Shown: piece by piece, positions 9,186 to 17,898 of the stretch
Position numbering within the stretch: position 1 is the stretch's first letter
Layout of the letters: each line of letters begins with the position of its first letter
Source of the DNA: Flavobacteriales bacterium
GTDB taxonomy: Bacteria > Bacteroidota > Bacteroidia > Flavobacteriales_D > Crocinitomicaceae
Direction: 5' to 3'
Length of the DNA stretch: 64,000 nucleotides
NCBI GenBank assembly: GCA_947470515.1
Contig: CANITF010000003.1
Span: 62,001-126,000, forward strand
Notes under the pieces: model-generated
What the model was told of the DNA's origin: nothing
Databases searched by the model: none
Seen by the model: the letters and a program-made list of their open reading frames with translations, nothing else
Made by a program: the position numbers and the translations under genes

Positions 9186-9917
9186 ATGAATCCCGAATCA
9201 TTTAAAGTAGACATCCTCGCTTTTGCAGCTCACCCAGACGATATTGAATTATCTTGTTCAGGAACAATCATGAAACACATTGCTGAAGGCAAGAAAGTTG
9301 GAATTGTTGATTTGACACAAGGGGAATTAGGTTCGCGAGGCACAATTGAAACGCGTTATGCAGAAGCAAAAGAAGCGTCTGAAATAATGGGGATTTCCGT
9401 TCGTGTAAATTTGAAAATGGCTGATGTTTTTTTTGAAATCAATGAATCAAATAAAAGATTAATTGTAGAACAAATAAGAAGATTTCAACCAACTATTATT
9501 TTAGCTAATGCCATTGAAGATCGCCATCCTGATCATGGAAGGGCATCCCAATTAATTTCTGAAGCTTGCTTTCTTTCTGGATTGAAAAATTTTGAAACAA
9601 CTTGGGAAAACGAAATTCAAGTTGTATTTCGCCCAAAATCCGTTTACCATTATATTCAAGATCATTATATTAAACCTGATTTTGCAATTGATATCACTGA
9701 ATTTATTGACCGAAAAATAGCTTCTATAAAAGTCTTTAAAACACAATTTTATGATCCAAATTCAAAAGAGCCTCAAACACCAATATCAGGTGAAGAGTTT
9801 TTTGATTTCATCAAAGGTAGAATGCTGGAAATGGGCAGACCGATAGGAGCGAAATATGCAGAAGGCTTCACAGTTGAAAGAAGTATAGGTGTAAAAAGTT
9901 TGTTTGATTTGGAATAA
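9186..9917 (+). CDS. bshB1: Bacillithiol biosynthesis deacetylase BshB1
   Basis: This 243-residue LmbE/PIG-L-family deacetylase removes acetate from GlcNAc-malate, the second step of bacillithiol synthesis. The zinc-site motif AHPDD is at about residues 14-18, and the second histidine motif DRHPDHGRAS is at about 113-122. The motifs TQGELGSRGT and EDRHPDH distinguish BshB1 from generic PIG-L enzymes. The first five codons (MNPES) are written in a copy of an intergenic repeat (AATCCCGAAT), so the N-terminus may be a recent extension. Other bsh genes are not in the window. Confidence 0.92.
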   Translation: MNPESFKVDILAFAAHPDDIELSCSGTIMKHIAEGKKVGIVDLTQGELGSRGTIETRYAEAKEASEIMGISVRVNLKMADVFFEINESNKRLIVEQIRRFQPTIILANAIEDRHPDHGRASQLISEACFLSGLKNFETTWENEIQVVFRPKSVYHYIQDHYIKPDFAIDITEFIDRKIASIKVFKTQFYDPNSKEPQTPISGEEFFDFIKGRMLEMGRPIGAKYAEGFTVERSIGVKSLFDLE

Positions 9918-10006
9918 AAGAAGAAATTCTTACTAATAGATAATAATTATTTGCAACCTTTTGTAAGATTTAATTGTCTTACTTTAGAAAACCAACAATT
10001 CATAAA

Positions 10007-11806
10007 ATGAAATTTATTCTAATTCTCACAATATTAATAACTGGAAATCAAATTTTTGCACAATGTAATGGTTCTGAACCTCAAATAAATCTTGGAAATG
10101 ATACTGTTCTCTGCACTGGAGAAACGCTGGATCTGTTAGTTCAACCTATTTATGATTTTTATTCATGGTCAACAGGTTCTTCTAATAATAGTATTACAGT
10201 GAATTCTTCAGGTGTTTATTCTGTGAATGCTTCAATTATTGGCGCAAATGTTATTCTCAACGGTGATTTTGAAGGAGGTAGTACTGCTGCTTTAAATAAT
10301 TTCTCAACATCTTATATTCCTGGTTCTGGCGGTACTTGGGGAATATTATCAAATCCAGGTACGTATGCTATTTCTTCTTCTCCAAACAATGTTCACTCTA
10401 ATTTTAGTAATTGTCCAGATCATACAACCGGCAGTGGTGACATGTTAATTGCTAATGGTTCAAGCACCGCTGGGACCAGTGTTTGGTGCCAAACGGTTAC
10501 TGTTTATCCAAATATTGATTATATTTTTTCCTGTTGGGCTATGAATGTCATTTCTGATCCTAATATTTCAAATTTGCAATTTTTTGTAAATGGTGTACAA
10601 ATTGGCGGTATTTTTTCAACAACACCAATTGGGTGTGAATGGTTGGAATTTAATGATGTTTGGAATTCAGGAGCAAACACAACTGCACAATTATGCATTG
10701 TAAACCAAAATATAACAGGAGGCGGAAATGATTTTGCAATTGACGATATTTATTTCGCTCCGGTTTGTCTAATATCAGATACTATTGTTGTTAGTTATGA
10801 TACTACAGTGATTAACGCTGGACCAGATTTGGTTTTTTGTGAAAATTCACCTGAAATTTGTGTTGCAACTTCTAACGGAAGTGTAAGTAATTATTTATGG
10901 AACGATGGTACTCAAGGTACTGCTCTTACAGCCATTTCATCAGGCACATATAGTGTATCTGGAACGTCGGCAAATGGTTGTGTTATTTCAGATTTTGTTG
11001 ATATTACTGTTAAACAAGTTGATTGGGCAATAGACCAAATATTCACGGGACCAACTGATTGTGGTGCGTCGACCGGTTATGTTTCAGTTACAACAAATGG
11101 AGTTTTTGAAGCAGGTTTTCCTCCAATCTATACATGGTCAGGTCCAGGTTCAGGAAGTTCGAATTTTATCAATGCTTCCGTTTGGGATAATCTTTCATCG
11201 GGCTGGTATTATATTGATATTGTTTCAAATGGTTGTCATGAAGTTGATTCAGCGCAGGTGGTGCCCTTAAATTCACCAATAGCAGGGATTATTGCTACGC
11301 CGCTTTTTGGATATACGCCACTTACGGTTGACTTCTCCAATACGAGTCAAAATGCATCATCCTATTTGTGGGACTTTGGTAATGGTATAACAGTCCCGAT
11401 TGGCAATCAGAATAGTCAATCACAAATATATACAACAGGGGTGTATGAGATAATGTTGGTTGCATACAATGGTAATTGTTCTGATACTGCATATACAACG
11501 ATTAATGTTCTTGACCCACCAATAATTCTTCCGGTTTCTTTGATAACGAGTAATGTATTTACTCCGAATTCGGATGGTTCAAATGACGTATTCACTTTTC
11601 AACTTGAAAACATTGTTCAACTAGAAATCAGTATTTTAAATAGATGGGGAGCAGTTGTATTCACTTCAACGGATATTAATTTTTCTTGGAATGGCAAAGT
11701 AAACGGCAATCCTGCTTTAGAAGGAGTTTATTTTTACACCTACAAAGCGGTTGGTGCCCAAAATGAGCAATTTGAAGGTCATGGCTTTCTTCATTTAGAA
11801 TTGTAA
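10007..11806 (+). CDS. Secreted PKD-domain protein with type B T9SS sorting domain
   Basis: The ATG at 10007 gives 599 residues beginning with a clean signal peptide ending near IFAQ. An upstream in-frame TTG would add 11 residues before the signal sequence and is unlikely. A PKD-like domain is visible near residues 435-505 (VDFSNTSQNASSYLWDFGNG region). The C-terminal 90 residues are a gliding-motility-associated (CHU_C, type B) sorting domain with NVFTPNSDGSNDVF and ILNRWG motifs. It is predicted to be exported by Sec, moved across the outer membrane by T9SS and held at or released from the surface. The function of the central part, which may bind carbohydrate, is unknown. Confidence 0.85.
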   Translation: MKFILILTILITGNQIFAQCNGSEPQINLGNDTVLCTGETLDLLVQPIYDFYSWSTGSSNNSITVNSSGVYSVNASIIGANVILNGDFEGGSTAALNNFSTSYIPGSGGTWGILSNPGTYAISSSPNNVHSNFSNCPDHTTGSGDMLIANGSSTAGTSVWCQTVTVYPNIDYIFSCWAMNVISDPNISNLQFFVNGVQIGGIFSTTPIGCEWLEFNDVWNSGANTTAQLCIVNQNITGGGNDFAIDDIYFAPVCLISDTIVVSYDTTVINAGPDLVFCENSPEICVATSNGSVSNYLWNDGTQGTALTAISSGTYSVSGTSANGCVISDFVDITVKQVDWAIDQIFTGPTDCGASTGYVSVTTNGVFEAGFPPIYTWSGPGSGSSNFINASVWDNLSSGWYYIDIVSNGCHEVDSAQVVPLNSPIAGIIATPLFGYTPLTVDFSNTSQNASSYLWDFGNGITVPIGNQNSQSQIYTTGVYEIMLVAYNGNCSDTAYTTINVLDPPIILPVSLITSNVFTPNSDGSNDVFTFQLENIVQLEISILNRWGAVVFTSTDINFSWNGKVNGNPALEGVYFYTYKAVGAQNEQFEGHGFLHLEL

Positions 11807-11944
11807 ATTGAATCTCGATAAGTTGAAATTGGAAAGAAACTGAGGTGTGTTATTTTTAAAATAATCGGCACTTAAATTAGTATAAATCCGCTTATTAACT
11901 TTTCACGTTGTTTAATTCATATCTTTAGAATTAAATTCTTAGCT

Positions 11945-13081
11945 ATGAAAAAACTTCTATTATCATTTTGTTTATTGCCTTTAATTGGGATTTCTCAAGT
12001 ATGTAACCCCTCGGGAAATATGATGCTATTCTCTAATTATGATGGTGGAGTATTAAATATTAATATTGATGCAAATATTCCTAATTTAAAAATTGGCGTT
12101 GTTACTTATGAAGGCACAACGATCAATCTTTCTGGAGCTTTTGTAAATAATGTTACGGCTGTCTATTATGCAGGATATAATGCATCGAACGGGCATTGTG
12201 GTTCTGTGATAAATACTTCGATTAATGGAGCACCTGTTTCAGCAAATTCAACAATTGCTATAATGCCTGCTTCAACTCTTTCCAATCCGAATGGATATAA
12301 TAATATTATTTGTGCTTATTCTTGTGATAACACAACAAATCAAGGAGGTTGTAATACGATTGATCAAGTGGAAGCATTCTTTCAAACACAATTTGGAGGT
12401 AGTTTGTATGCGCATTATGTCCAATATAACTGTTGGTCTGGATCATATAACCTAAGTTCAGGTGGTACATGTTGTCCTGCTATACCTTTAGGATCGACAA
12501 CGAATAGCGTTACTAATAGTTCATGTTTTAATTCTTGCAATGGTACAGCAGATTTGACTGCTTTCGGAGGTACACCTCCATACACTTATACATGGGGAAA
12601 TGGTGATATCGGGAATCCATTAACTGGGGTTTGTGCTGGTATATACAATGTTGTTATTACGGATGTAGCAGGCGGTAGTTACTCAACATCTGTTACCATT
12701 ACTGAGCCTTCACAAATAACCGCAACTTTTGTGAATTCTAATGAAACTGGTGCTTGTGATGGTATCTCAACTGCGATTGCATCAGGCGGAACTCCAAGTT
12801 ATTCTTATCTTTGGGACGATCCATCAGTACAAACAACAGTTACTGCGGATGGACTTTGTCAAAGTGCACCTTGTGTTACCATAACTGATGTTTCTGGTTG
12901 TATTGAAACCCTTTGTACAACAATACTTTCGGTTGCGGATATAGATGAATTACAGGCAGATAATAAACAAATTTTAAAAATAATTGATGTTACCGGCAGA
13001 GAAACTCAATTCCGACCAAATACGGTTTTGATATATATTTATAATGATGGCTCACATCAACGAATTCTTGTAAATGAATAA
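11945..13081 (+). CDS. Secreted T9SS protein with SprB-like repeats
   Basis: This 378-residue protein has a signal peptide (MKKLLLSFCLLPLIGISQ) and a cysteine-rich N-terminal domain of unknown fold. It then has two SprB-type repeats from about residue 185, marked by GGTPPYTYTW and GGTPSYSYLWDD. The last 40 residues (IIDVTGRETQF, then IYIYNDG) look like a short type A T9SS sorting tail. SprB repeats are typical of large cell-surface adhesins involved in gliding, but this protein is small and its role is unknown. It lies 138 bp after another T9SS gene and has its own terminator. Confidence 0.75.
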   Translation: MKKLLLSFCLLPLIGISQVCNPSGNMMLFSNYDGGVLNINIDANIPNLKIGVVTYEGTTINLSGAFVNNVTAVYYAGYNASNGHCGSVINTSINGAPVSANSTIAIMPASTLSNPNGYNNIICAYSCDNTTNQGGCNTIDQVEAFFQTQFGGSLYAHYVQYNCWSGSYNLSSGGTCCPAIPLGSTTNSVTNSSCFNSCNGTADLTAFGGTPPYTYTWGNGDIGNPLTGVCAGIYNVVITDVAGGSYSTSVTITEPSQITATFVNSNETGACDGISTAIASGGTPSYSYLWDDPSVQTTVTADGLCQSAPCVTITDVSGCIETLCTTILSVADIDELQADNKQILKIIDVTGRETQFRPNTVLIYIYNDGSHQRILVNE

Positions 13082-13087
13082 TTTATA

Positions 13088-13116
13088 GAAGCTCTTCAGA
13101 AATGAAGGGCTTTTTC
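13088..13116 (+). terminator. Rho-independent terminator
   Basis: The hairpin arms AAGCTCTTCA and TGAAGGGCTT surround a GAAA loop and are followed by TTTTTCT. It ends transcription of the secreted SprB-repeat gene and abuts the stop codon of the convergent Gre-like gene. Confidence 0.75.
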
Positions 13117-13562
13117 TACCTTATATCAATTATCCCAATTTTTTTTTCTTGCCAAACAATTTCAGCACCTGCTGTTTTTCCAAGTAATTCTTTCCCTAAA
13201 GGAGCTGCGGCTGTCATGCAGAAGATTGTAGTGTTCTCTATTTCAATTGCACCAATTCCAACCGAGATGTAAAATATACCAATAGTTGTTTCAACCAAGC
13301 TTCCGAGTTGAATTTTAATGTGCTTTTGAGTTGCATCAATGCGGTGAAGGATTTCTGCCAACTTATTCATTTCGGAGAGTTGTCCAGCAATCTTTTCTTG
13401 TTCCAAATGCGCCATTGCTCTGCCAGTTTCATGTTTATCACCAGCTGAACTTTTCGTCTCATTGGAATTGGCGTCTAAAGCATCTGAAAGTAATATTGAC
13501 AGTTGAGAAATTCTAGTCTTCACTTCTACTGTTACACTGGCATGAATTCTTTCTTTATCCAT
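13116..13562 (-). CDS. GreA/GreB-like C-terminal domain protein
   Basis: This 148-residue protein has a helical N-terminal half (about residues 1-85) and a C-terminal half resembling the FKBP-like domain of transcript cleavage factors. The APLGKELLGKTAGAEIVW stretch at about residues 119-136 matches the GreA/B pattern of 'SPLGxALLGKxxGD'. Close relatives in Bacteroidota are sometimes labelled 3-oxoacyl-ACP synthase, which the sequence does not support. The N-terminal half is not an obvious Gre coiled coil with acidic tip, so transcript cleavage activity is doubtful. It overlaps the glycosyltransferase gene by 8 bp and is last in a three-gene reverse-strand operon. Confidence 0.7.
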   Translation of the reverse strand: MDKERIHASVTVEVKTRISQLSILLSDALDANSNETKSSAGDKHETGRAMAHLEQEKIAGQLSEMNKLAEILHRIDATQKHIKIQLGSLVETTIGIFYISVGIGAIEIENTTIFCMTAAAPLGKELLGKTAGAEIVWQEKKIGIIDIR

Positions 13563-14685
13563 TGAATTGCTTATTATAAAGCGATGTTAATTCTTCAATA
13601 ATTTTTTCATCAGAGTAATGAAGTGCTTTCGTTCGAATGATCTCAGCATCAAAAGTTAATCCTTCAAGAATTTTTTCCATTCCGATAGCCAGTGACAAAG
13701 AGTCGTTGATTTTAACTTGAATTCCCATTTCATGAGGCAAATCAAATCCAATTCCAACAGGAGTTGTGATGGTTGGAATGCCGCATGCCCAAGCTTCAGC
13801 TAAAACAATTGAGAATGTTTCGTAAGCGGAAAATAAGACAAAAGCATCTGATTGTTGGTAATAAGAAACGAGTTCTTCGGGAGTACAAGGTCCACCGAAA
13901 TTTATCTGATTTGCCAACTCTTTGGAATCAACTAATGCTTTTAATTCAGTTGTTGATTCATCTGATACGATTGTTAATTTGAAATCAGAATATCCTTTAT
14001 CTTTCAATAATGAAACTGCCTCAATAATGCCAATTGGATTTTTTAATGCTTTATCGAGCGTTGAAATGTGAAGAAAATGTTTGGTTGTTGATGGTTTTTT
14101 TTCTTTTGGTACAAAAAGGTTTGTGTTTATGGGATTTGGGATTACTTGAATGTCTTTATCAACAAAAAAAGAGGTTAAATCCCGTTTCAAGAATTCGGAA
14201 ACAGCAATCAGTTGATCAATGTGTTTTCTCGTGTATTTCAAAATGAATTTATCCTTTAACGACCAGCTATTTCTTTTCTCGGCTCTATAATAAGAACCAT
14301 GTTCTGTAACGATTAATGGACAAGAAAACTTCTTTTTTGCTCGGACAAATAGATATCCTTTTGGAACAATAACATGGGCATGAATCAGATCGACCTGCTC
14401 AATTAAATTTAAGCCAAACTCAAAAGCTTTGTCTTGTTCTTTTCTACGTGAAAAAAAGTTGGAGCCTTTTGGATGATAAACTAAAATTTCTTTGAGGTTT
14501 TCGGATTCAGCTATTGAGCAATCTAGATCCTTTAAATCCGGGTCTGCAACAGTATATAAAACCGTTGTTTTATAAGAATCAGCAAGAATTTGTGCTTGAC
14601 GTTGAACAAAATTCCCCAAAAACGGTGCAAATTTATTTGGATACCAAGAACTTAAAATAAGAATATGTTTTTCCTTTTCAATCAT
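13555..14685 (-). CDS. Glycosyltransferase family 4 protein
   Basis: This 376-residue protein has the two-domain GT-B layout. The N-terminal half contains SSWYPNKFAPFLGNFV (about residues 12-27) and HAHVIVPKG. The C-terminal half has the nucleotide-sugar site AYETFSIVLAEAWACGIP (about residues 292-309), with the E-x7-E pair. It transfers a sugar from an activated donor to an unknown acceptor in the cytoplasm. The gene sits 19 bp downstream of the cysteine desulfurase gene and overlaps the Gre-like gene, so the three are probably one transcript without an obvious common pathway. Confidence 0.88.
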   Translation of the reverse strand: MIEKEKHILILSSWYPNKFAPFLGNFVQRQAQILADSYKTTVLYTVADPDLKDLDCSIAESENLKEILVYHPKGSNFFSRRKEQDKAFEFGLNLIEQVDLIHAHVIVPKGYLFVRAKKKFSCPLIVTEHGSYYRAEKRNSWSLKDKFILKYTRKHIDQLIAVSEFLKRDLTSFFVDKDIQVIPNPINTNLFVPKEKKPSTTKHFLHISTLDKALKNPIGIIEAVSLLKDKGYSDFKLTIVSDESTTELKALVDSKELANQINFGGPCTPEELVSYYQQSDAFVLFSAYETFSIVLAEAWACGIPTITTPVGIGFDLPHEMGIQVKINDSLSLAIGMEKILEGLTFDAEIIRTKALHYSDEKIIEELTSLYNKQFNG

Positions 14686-14704
14686 TCAAAGGACAAAATA
14701 CGGA

Positions 14705-15844
14705 TTATACTAACGTCTTTTCAAAAACTGACTTAACTTGTTCCAAAGCAAAATCAATTTCTTTTATTGTTGTATAACGAGAAAAAGAAAAACGAACATT
14801 AGGTCGCGAAGGGTCTGCGTTTATTCCTTCTAAAACGTGAGACCCTCTAATTGCACCAGAAGAACATGCACTTCCGCCGCTTACTGCCACTCCTTTCAAA
14901 TCTAACGTAAATAATAAAATCCCCGCTTTTGGGGTTGAAGGAAAACAAACATTCAGCACTGTATAAAGAGATTTCTCTGGATCTGTTTCACCATGAAAAT
15001 GAACAGTCGGAAATGCTTTTTTCAAATTATCTATAAGATAAGTTTTCAAAGATTGAACATGGTTTTGATGTCCCAAAACATCTTCAAAGGCTAATTCCAT
15101 TGCTTTTGCAAGTCCAACAATTCCATAAACGTTTTCAGTACCTCCTCGTAATCCTCTTTCTTGCGCTCCACCATGAATTAGAGGTTCCATTTTAATGTTC
15201 TTATTGACATACAGAAATCCTATTCCTTTTGGTCCATGAATTTTATGCGCTGCACATGTGATGAAATCAATATCCAACTCTTTCAAATCAAATGTATAAT
15301 GTCCCATGGTTTGGACAGTGTCTGAATGGAATAAAGCGTCATATTTTCGGCAAAGCATGCTAACTTCTTTCATTGGCAATAATGTCGAAATTTCATTGTT
15401 TGCATGCATTAAGGATACTAATGTTTTTTCTCCAGTTTGTAAAAGTTTTTCTAAATCAACTAAATCTACTTCACCTTTATCGTTGATTTTTACATAGCTA
15501 ACTGTTGCCTCACCAGCATTTGCAATCATTTCAGCTGTATGGCCAACTGCATGATGTTCAATAGTCGATGTGATAATATGTTTCACACCCATTTGATGAA
15601 CTGATGAATAAAGTGCCATATTATCTGCTTCAGTTCCGCCAGACGTGAAAATTATTTCAGAAGGTTGACAATTCAATAGTTTTGAAATAGTTCTGCGTGA
15701 TGTTTCAATTAATGCTTTTGTTTGACGGCCATAAAAATGGGTTGAAGATGGATTCCCAAAATCATTTGTTAAAACTGGAAGCATCACCTCAACTACTTCT
15801 GGCGCAATTGGAGTTGTTGCAGCATTGTCTAAATAAACACGCAT
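14705..15844 (-). CDS. Cysteine desulfurase, NifS/IscS family
   Basis: The ATG at 15844 gives 379 residues beginning MRVYLDNAATTPIAPEV, the standard family N-terminus. An upstream in-frame start would add 19 non-conserved residues. The pyridoxal-phosphate lysine lies in CAAHKIHGPKGIGF (about residues 202-215). The catalytic cysteine is in SGGSACSSGA (about 325-334). The enzyme takes sulfur from cysteine for iron-sulfur clusters or tRNA thiolation. No iscU or mnmA is adjacent, so the sulfur acceptor cannot be told from context. Confidence 0.93.
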   Translation of the reverse strand: MRVYLDNAATTPIAPEVVEVMLPVLTNDFGNPSSTHFYGRQTKALIETSRRTISKLLNCQPSEIIFTSGGTEADNMALYSSVHQMGVKHIITSTIEHHAVGHTAEMIANAGEATVSYVKINDKGEVDLVDLEKLLQTGEKTLVSLMHANNEISTLLPMKEVSMLCRKYDALFHSDTVQTMGHYTFDLKELDIDFITCAAHKIHGPKGIGFLYVNKNIKMEPLIHGGAQERGLRGGTENVYGIVGLAKAMELAFEDVLGHQNHVQSLKTYLIDNLKKAFPTVHFHGETDPEKSLYTVLNVCFPSTPKAGILLFTLDLKGVAVSGGSACSSGAIRGSHVLEGINADPSRPNVRFSFSRYTTIKEIDFALEQVKSVFEKTLV

Positions 15845-15935
15845 ATACTTTTTTTGGCGAATATAAGGAATTGTTAGATAAAATTTGGGGTAAAATGACA
15901 TTCATTCTTGAAGACTTATTCTTGAAAATGGACAT

Positions 15936-15971
15936 AAAAAAAAGCGACCTGTTGAATAGGTCGCTTTTTTT
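15936..15971 (-). terminator. Terminator downstream of the coiled-coil gene
   Basis: AAAGCGACCT and AGGTCGCTTT arms surround a GTTGAAT loop. A-runs and T-runs on each side make it potentially bidirectional. It lies just downstream of the reverse-strand gene ending at 15986 and separates it from the cysteine desulfurase promoter. Confidence 0.85.
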
Positions 15972-15985
15972 AAATTAAGTTCTAA

Positions 15986-16369
15986 TCACATCCATTTTGA
16001 AGCAAAACGATTGAAATCTTCTCTTAAATTATTGAAATTTGTTTCGAAAGATTCAACCAATTCTTTTTCTTTTGCATGATATTCCACTTTTCTATGGTCT
16101 ATAGCGACTGGATTACTTTTAATTTCTTCAATTAAGGCTTGTTCATTCAAGTTAACTAAGTGAGCAATTTCGTCGATATTGTTTCGCTGAATAATCAATT
16201 GATTTTGATATCTTTCTACTTCAGCAAGTGCATCGTTTCCAGAGTTTTTTGAAGCAATTTCTTCAAGTCTGCCAGTTAGAATAACAACTTCATCTTTGTA
16301 AAACTTCAATTTGCTTGTCCATTCAGTATTTTCAGAATGTTGATTGTAAATGGATTCGTTTGAGCTCAT
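15986..16369 (-). CDS. Hypothetical coiled-coil protein with an FNR-type upstream site
   Basis: This 127-residue cytoplasmic protein is almost entirely helical and charged, with heptad-like spacing over residues 15-120. It has no signal peptide, membrane segment, cysteine or known catalytic motif. I recall similar short proteins from other Bacteroidota, but none with a function. Upstream, a perfect TGAC-n4-GTCA palindrome (16466-16477) stands about 36 bp from a TACATTTG -7 element (16435-16442). That is the same geometry seen at hemN and the fnr gene. I infer that it is switched on with the low-oxygen respiration genes. Confidence 0.75.
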   Translation of the reverse strand: MSSNESIYNQHSENTEWTSKLKFYKDEVVILTGRLEEIASKNSGNDALAEVERYQNQLIIQRNNIDEIAHLVNLNEQALIEEIKSNPVAIDHRKVEYHAKEKELVESFETNFNNLREDFNRFASKWM

Positions 16370-16434
16370 AATCTTAATTTTAGGTTTTGTTTATTTTTTT
16401 TATTTCTAGGTGACTAATTTAAAATACCATATCT

Positions 16435-16477
16435 CAAATGTACTATACAACCGATTAATAAAACATGACAATAGTCA
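16435..16477 (-). promoter_or_regulatory. FNR/CRP-type box and -7 element for the coiled-coil gene
   Basis: TGACAATAGTCA at 16466-16477 is fully palindromic outside its central 4 bp. On the reverse strand, TACATTTG (16442 down to 16435) matches the Bacteroidota -7 element. The box centre lies 33 bp from the -7 centre, equal to about -40 relative to the predicted start, the class II activator position. The rest of the 16370-16588 gap is AT-rich without further structure. Confidence 0.55.
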
Positions 16478-16588
16478 TTATAGTAAGATTTAATATTGAA
16501 ATAAATGCTACTATATTAATGTCCTTTTAGTCTATAATATGAATTTCGTTTTCGAAAAAAATCATAGAATAGATTGCAAACCAATTTA

Positions 16589-17326
16589 CTATTTTGGCTT
16601 GTGACAGCAACTCATTTCAACTTGAGGAGATTTTTTCTTTTCAGTTTTTGTAATTGAAACTTTTGGACTGATATAAGGAATGTCTAAATTCATTCCGCGC
16701 AAGATGATTAACGTACCAACGAGAGTGAGTAAAATAGGAACGGCTTTATTCATTTTTTTTCTCATTGCAGGGTTAATTCTATTTGCTGCAAAACCAACTG
16801 CAATCATGGATGGTAATGTCCCAATTCCAAAAGCTACCATTGCTAATGAGCTGTTAAGCAAACTGCCTCCGAGTAATGCATTCATCATTGCTACATAGAC
16901 CATTCCACAAGGTAATAATCCATTTAAAACGCCCAGAAGCATAATTTTAAAAGGAGAATTTGAAGCGATTACGGTGCCAAGGCCTTTACTTACGAAAGTT
17001 TGAATACCTATGTGTGGCAATTTCGCATCAATTTTAGCAGAAATCCATTTTCTCCAAGCGAAAAGAATTAGAAATACTCCTGATATAATGCTTAACCATT
17101 GAAGAAAACCAAAAGTTTGAACCGTAATACCAATACTTCCAACTAGTGAACCTAAAAGAGCATAAGTGAAAATTCGTCCAAAATTATATTGAAGAATACC
17201 ACTTAAAACTGTCCAATTTGATTTTCTGTTTACTGGTATAGCCATTGCAATTGGTCCACACATTCCAATACAGTGTAAATTGGATGTAATACCTAAAATA
17301 AGACCAGTTATTAATAATGTTTCCAT
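16589..17326 (-). CDS. TauE/SafE (DsbD_2-like) membrane protein of the cbb3 cluster
   Basis: This 245-residue protein has about six membrane segments. It opens with a conserved cysteine-containing motif, SNLHCIGMCGPIAMAIP (about residues 15-31), and has a second small-residue motif with cysteine, NGLLPCGMVYVAMMNALLGG. The tail ends in CCHKPK, a possible metal-binding end. Members of this family sit beside fixH and ccoG in many Bacteroidota. They are often annotated as sulfite exporters, but the location suggests a copper or redox role in assembling cbb3 oxidase. That role is inferred from context. Confidence 0.75.
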   Translation of the reverse strand: METLLITGLILGITSNLHCIGMCGPIAMAIPVNRKSNWTVLSGILQYNFGRIFTYALLGSLVGSIGITVQTFGFLQWLSIISGVFLILFAWRKWISAKIDAKLPHIGIQTFVSKGLGTVIASNSPFKIMLLGVLNGLLPCGMVYVAMMNALLGGSLLNSSLAMVAFGIGTLPSMIAVGFAANRINPAMRKKMNKAVPILLTLVGTLIILRGMNLDIPYISPKVSITKTEKKKSPQVEMSCCHKPK

Positions 17327-17335
17327 AATGTATAA

Positions 17336-17416
17336 TTATTAGTTACAAATTGCTAATTGCTAGTTTTTGAGCCAAAAGATATTGTTGTTTTCATAATTAC
17401 AACTTGTAACTAATAA
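17336..17416. repeat. Long imperfect inverted repeat between the ccoH and TauE/SafE genes
   Basis: TTATTAGTTACAAATTGC at 17336-17353 pairs with ACTTGTAACTAATAA around 17402-17416. The words TTAGTTACAA and TTGCTAATTGCTAG also occur in the 70-bp tandem repeats at 8391-8530, so this is a folded-back member of the same intergenic family. It could form a stem in the mRNA between the two genes. Confidence 0.55.
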
Positions 17417-17448
17417 CTCGCAATCGGCAACTGCGTATTTAGCAACTA

Positions 17449-17871
17449 TTAAATGATAATCGTTTCTTTTTGTAAACATGTTGTTGAATTGTTTTCGAAT
17501 CGAATTTCAACATTATAAGTTCCTTTCGATAATTCTGATTTAGGAATTAAGTAAGACTTTGTGCCTGAAACCAAGTATGATTTATCTAACTTCTTGTTAT
17601 CAGGACGAATGAATATTACTTGAATTTTTGAGAGATTTTCTTTTTCAGGAATTTGGACTACAACAAATTCTTTTTGAGATATCATTTCGATTTTACGCTT
17701 CAATTTGTTGCCGTTTTCCATGGCCGTAATTTCTTGTTCATAATTGATCTCTCTTGAATAATAGTCTTCACTTTCCAGATCAATTGTGTGCGAAACTAGA
17801 CTGATAACCAAAAAGGTTATGAAGCCAATAAAAAGTGCCATTGCGATTATTATTCCTTTTCCCCAATTCAT
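17449..17871 (-). CDS. ccoH: FixH/CcoH family cbb3 oxidase assembly protein
   Basis: The ATG at 17871 gives a 140-residue protein beginning MNWGKGIIIAMALFIGFI, the usual CcoH start. An in-frame TTG nearer ccoG would add nine residues and is less likely. One membrane anchor (about residues 7-28) is followed by an extracytoplasmic domain rich in charged residues and ending with CLQKETIII. CcoH is needed for stable cbb3 oxidase assembly. It lies just downstream of ccoG. Confidence 0.85.
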   Translation of the reverse strand: MNWGKGIIIAMALFIGFITFLVISLVSHTIDLESEDYYSREINYEQEITAMENGNKLKRKIEMISQKEFVVVQIPEKENLSKIQVIFIRPDNKKLDKSYLVSGTKSYLIPKSELSKGTYNVEIRFENNSTTCLQKETIII

Positions 17872-17898
17872 ATTTTCTATTTTGTTGCTGCCTGTCAA

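Noticed and set aside
16589-17326. Dedicated sulfite exporter
   Set aside because: The family name suggests it, but the location among cbb3 assembly genes and the cysteine motifs argue for a metal or redox role.
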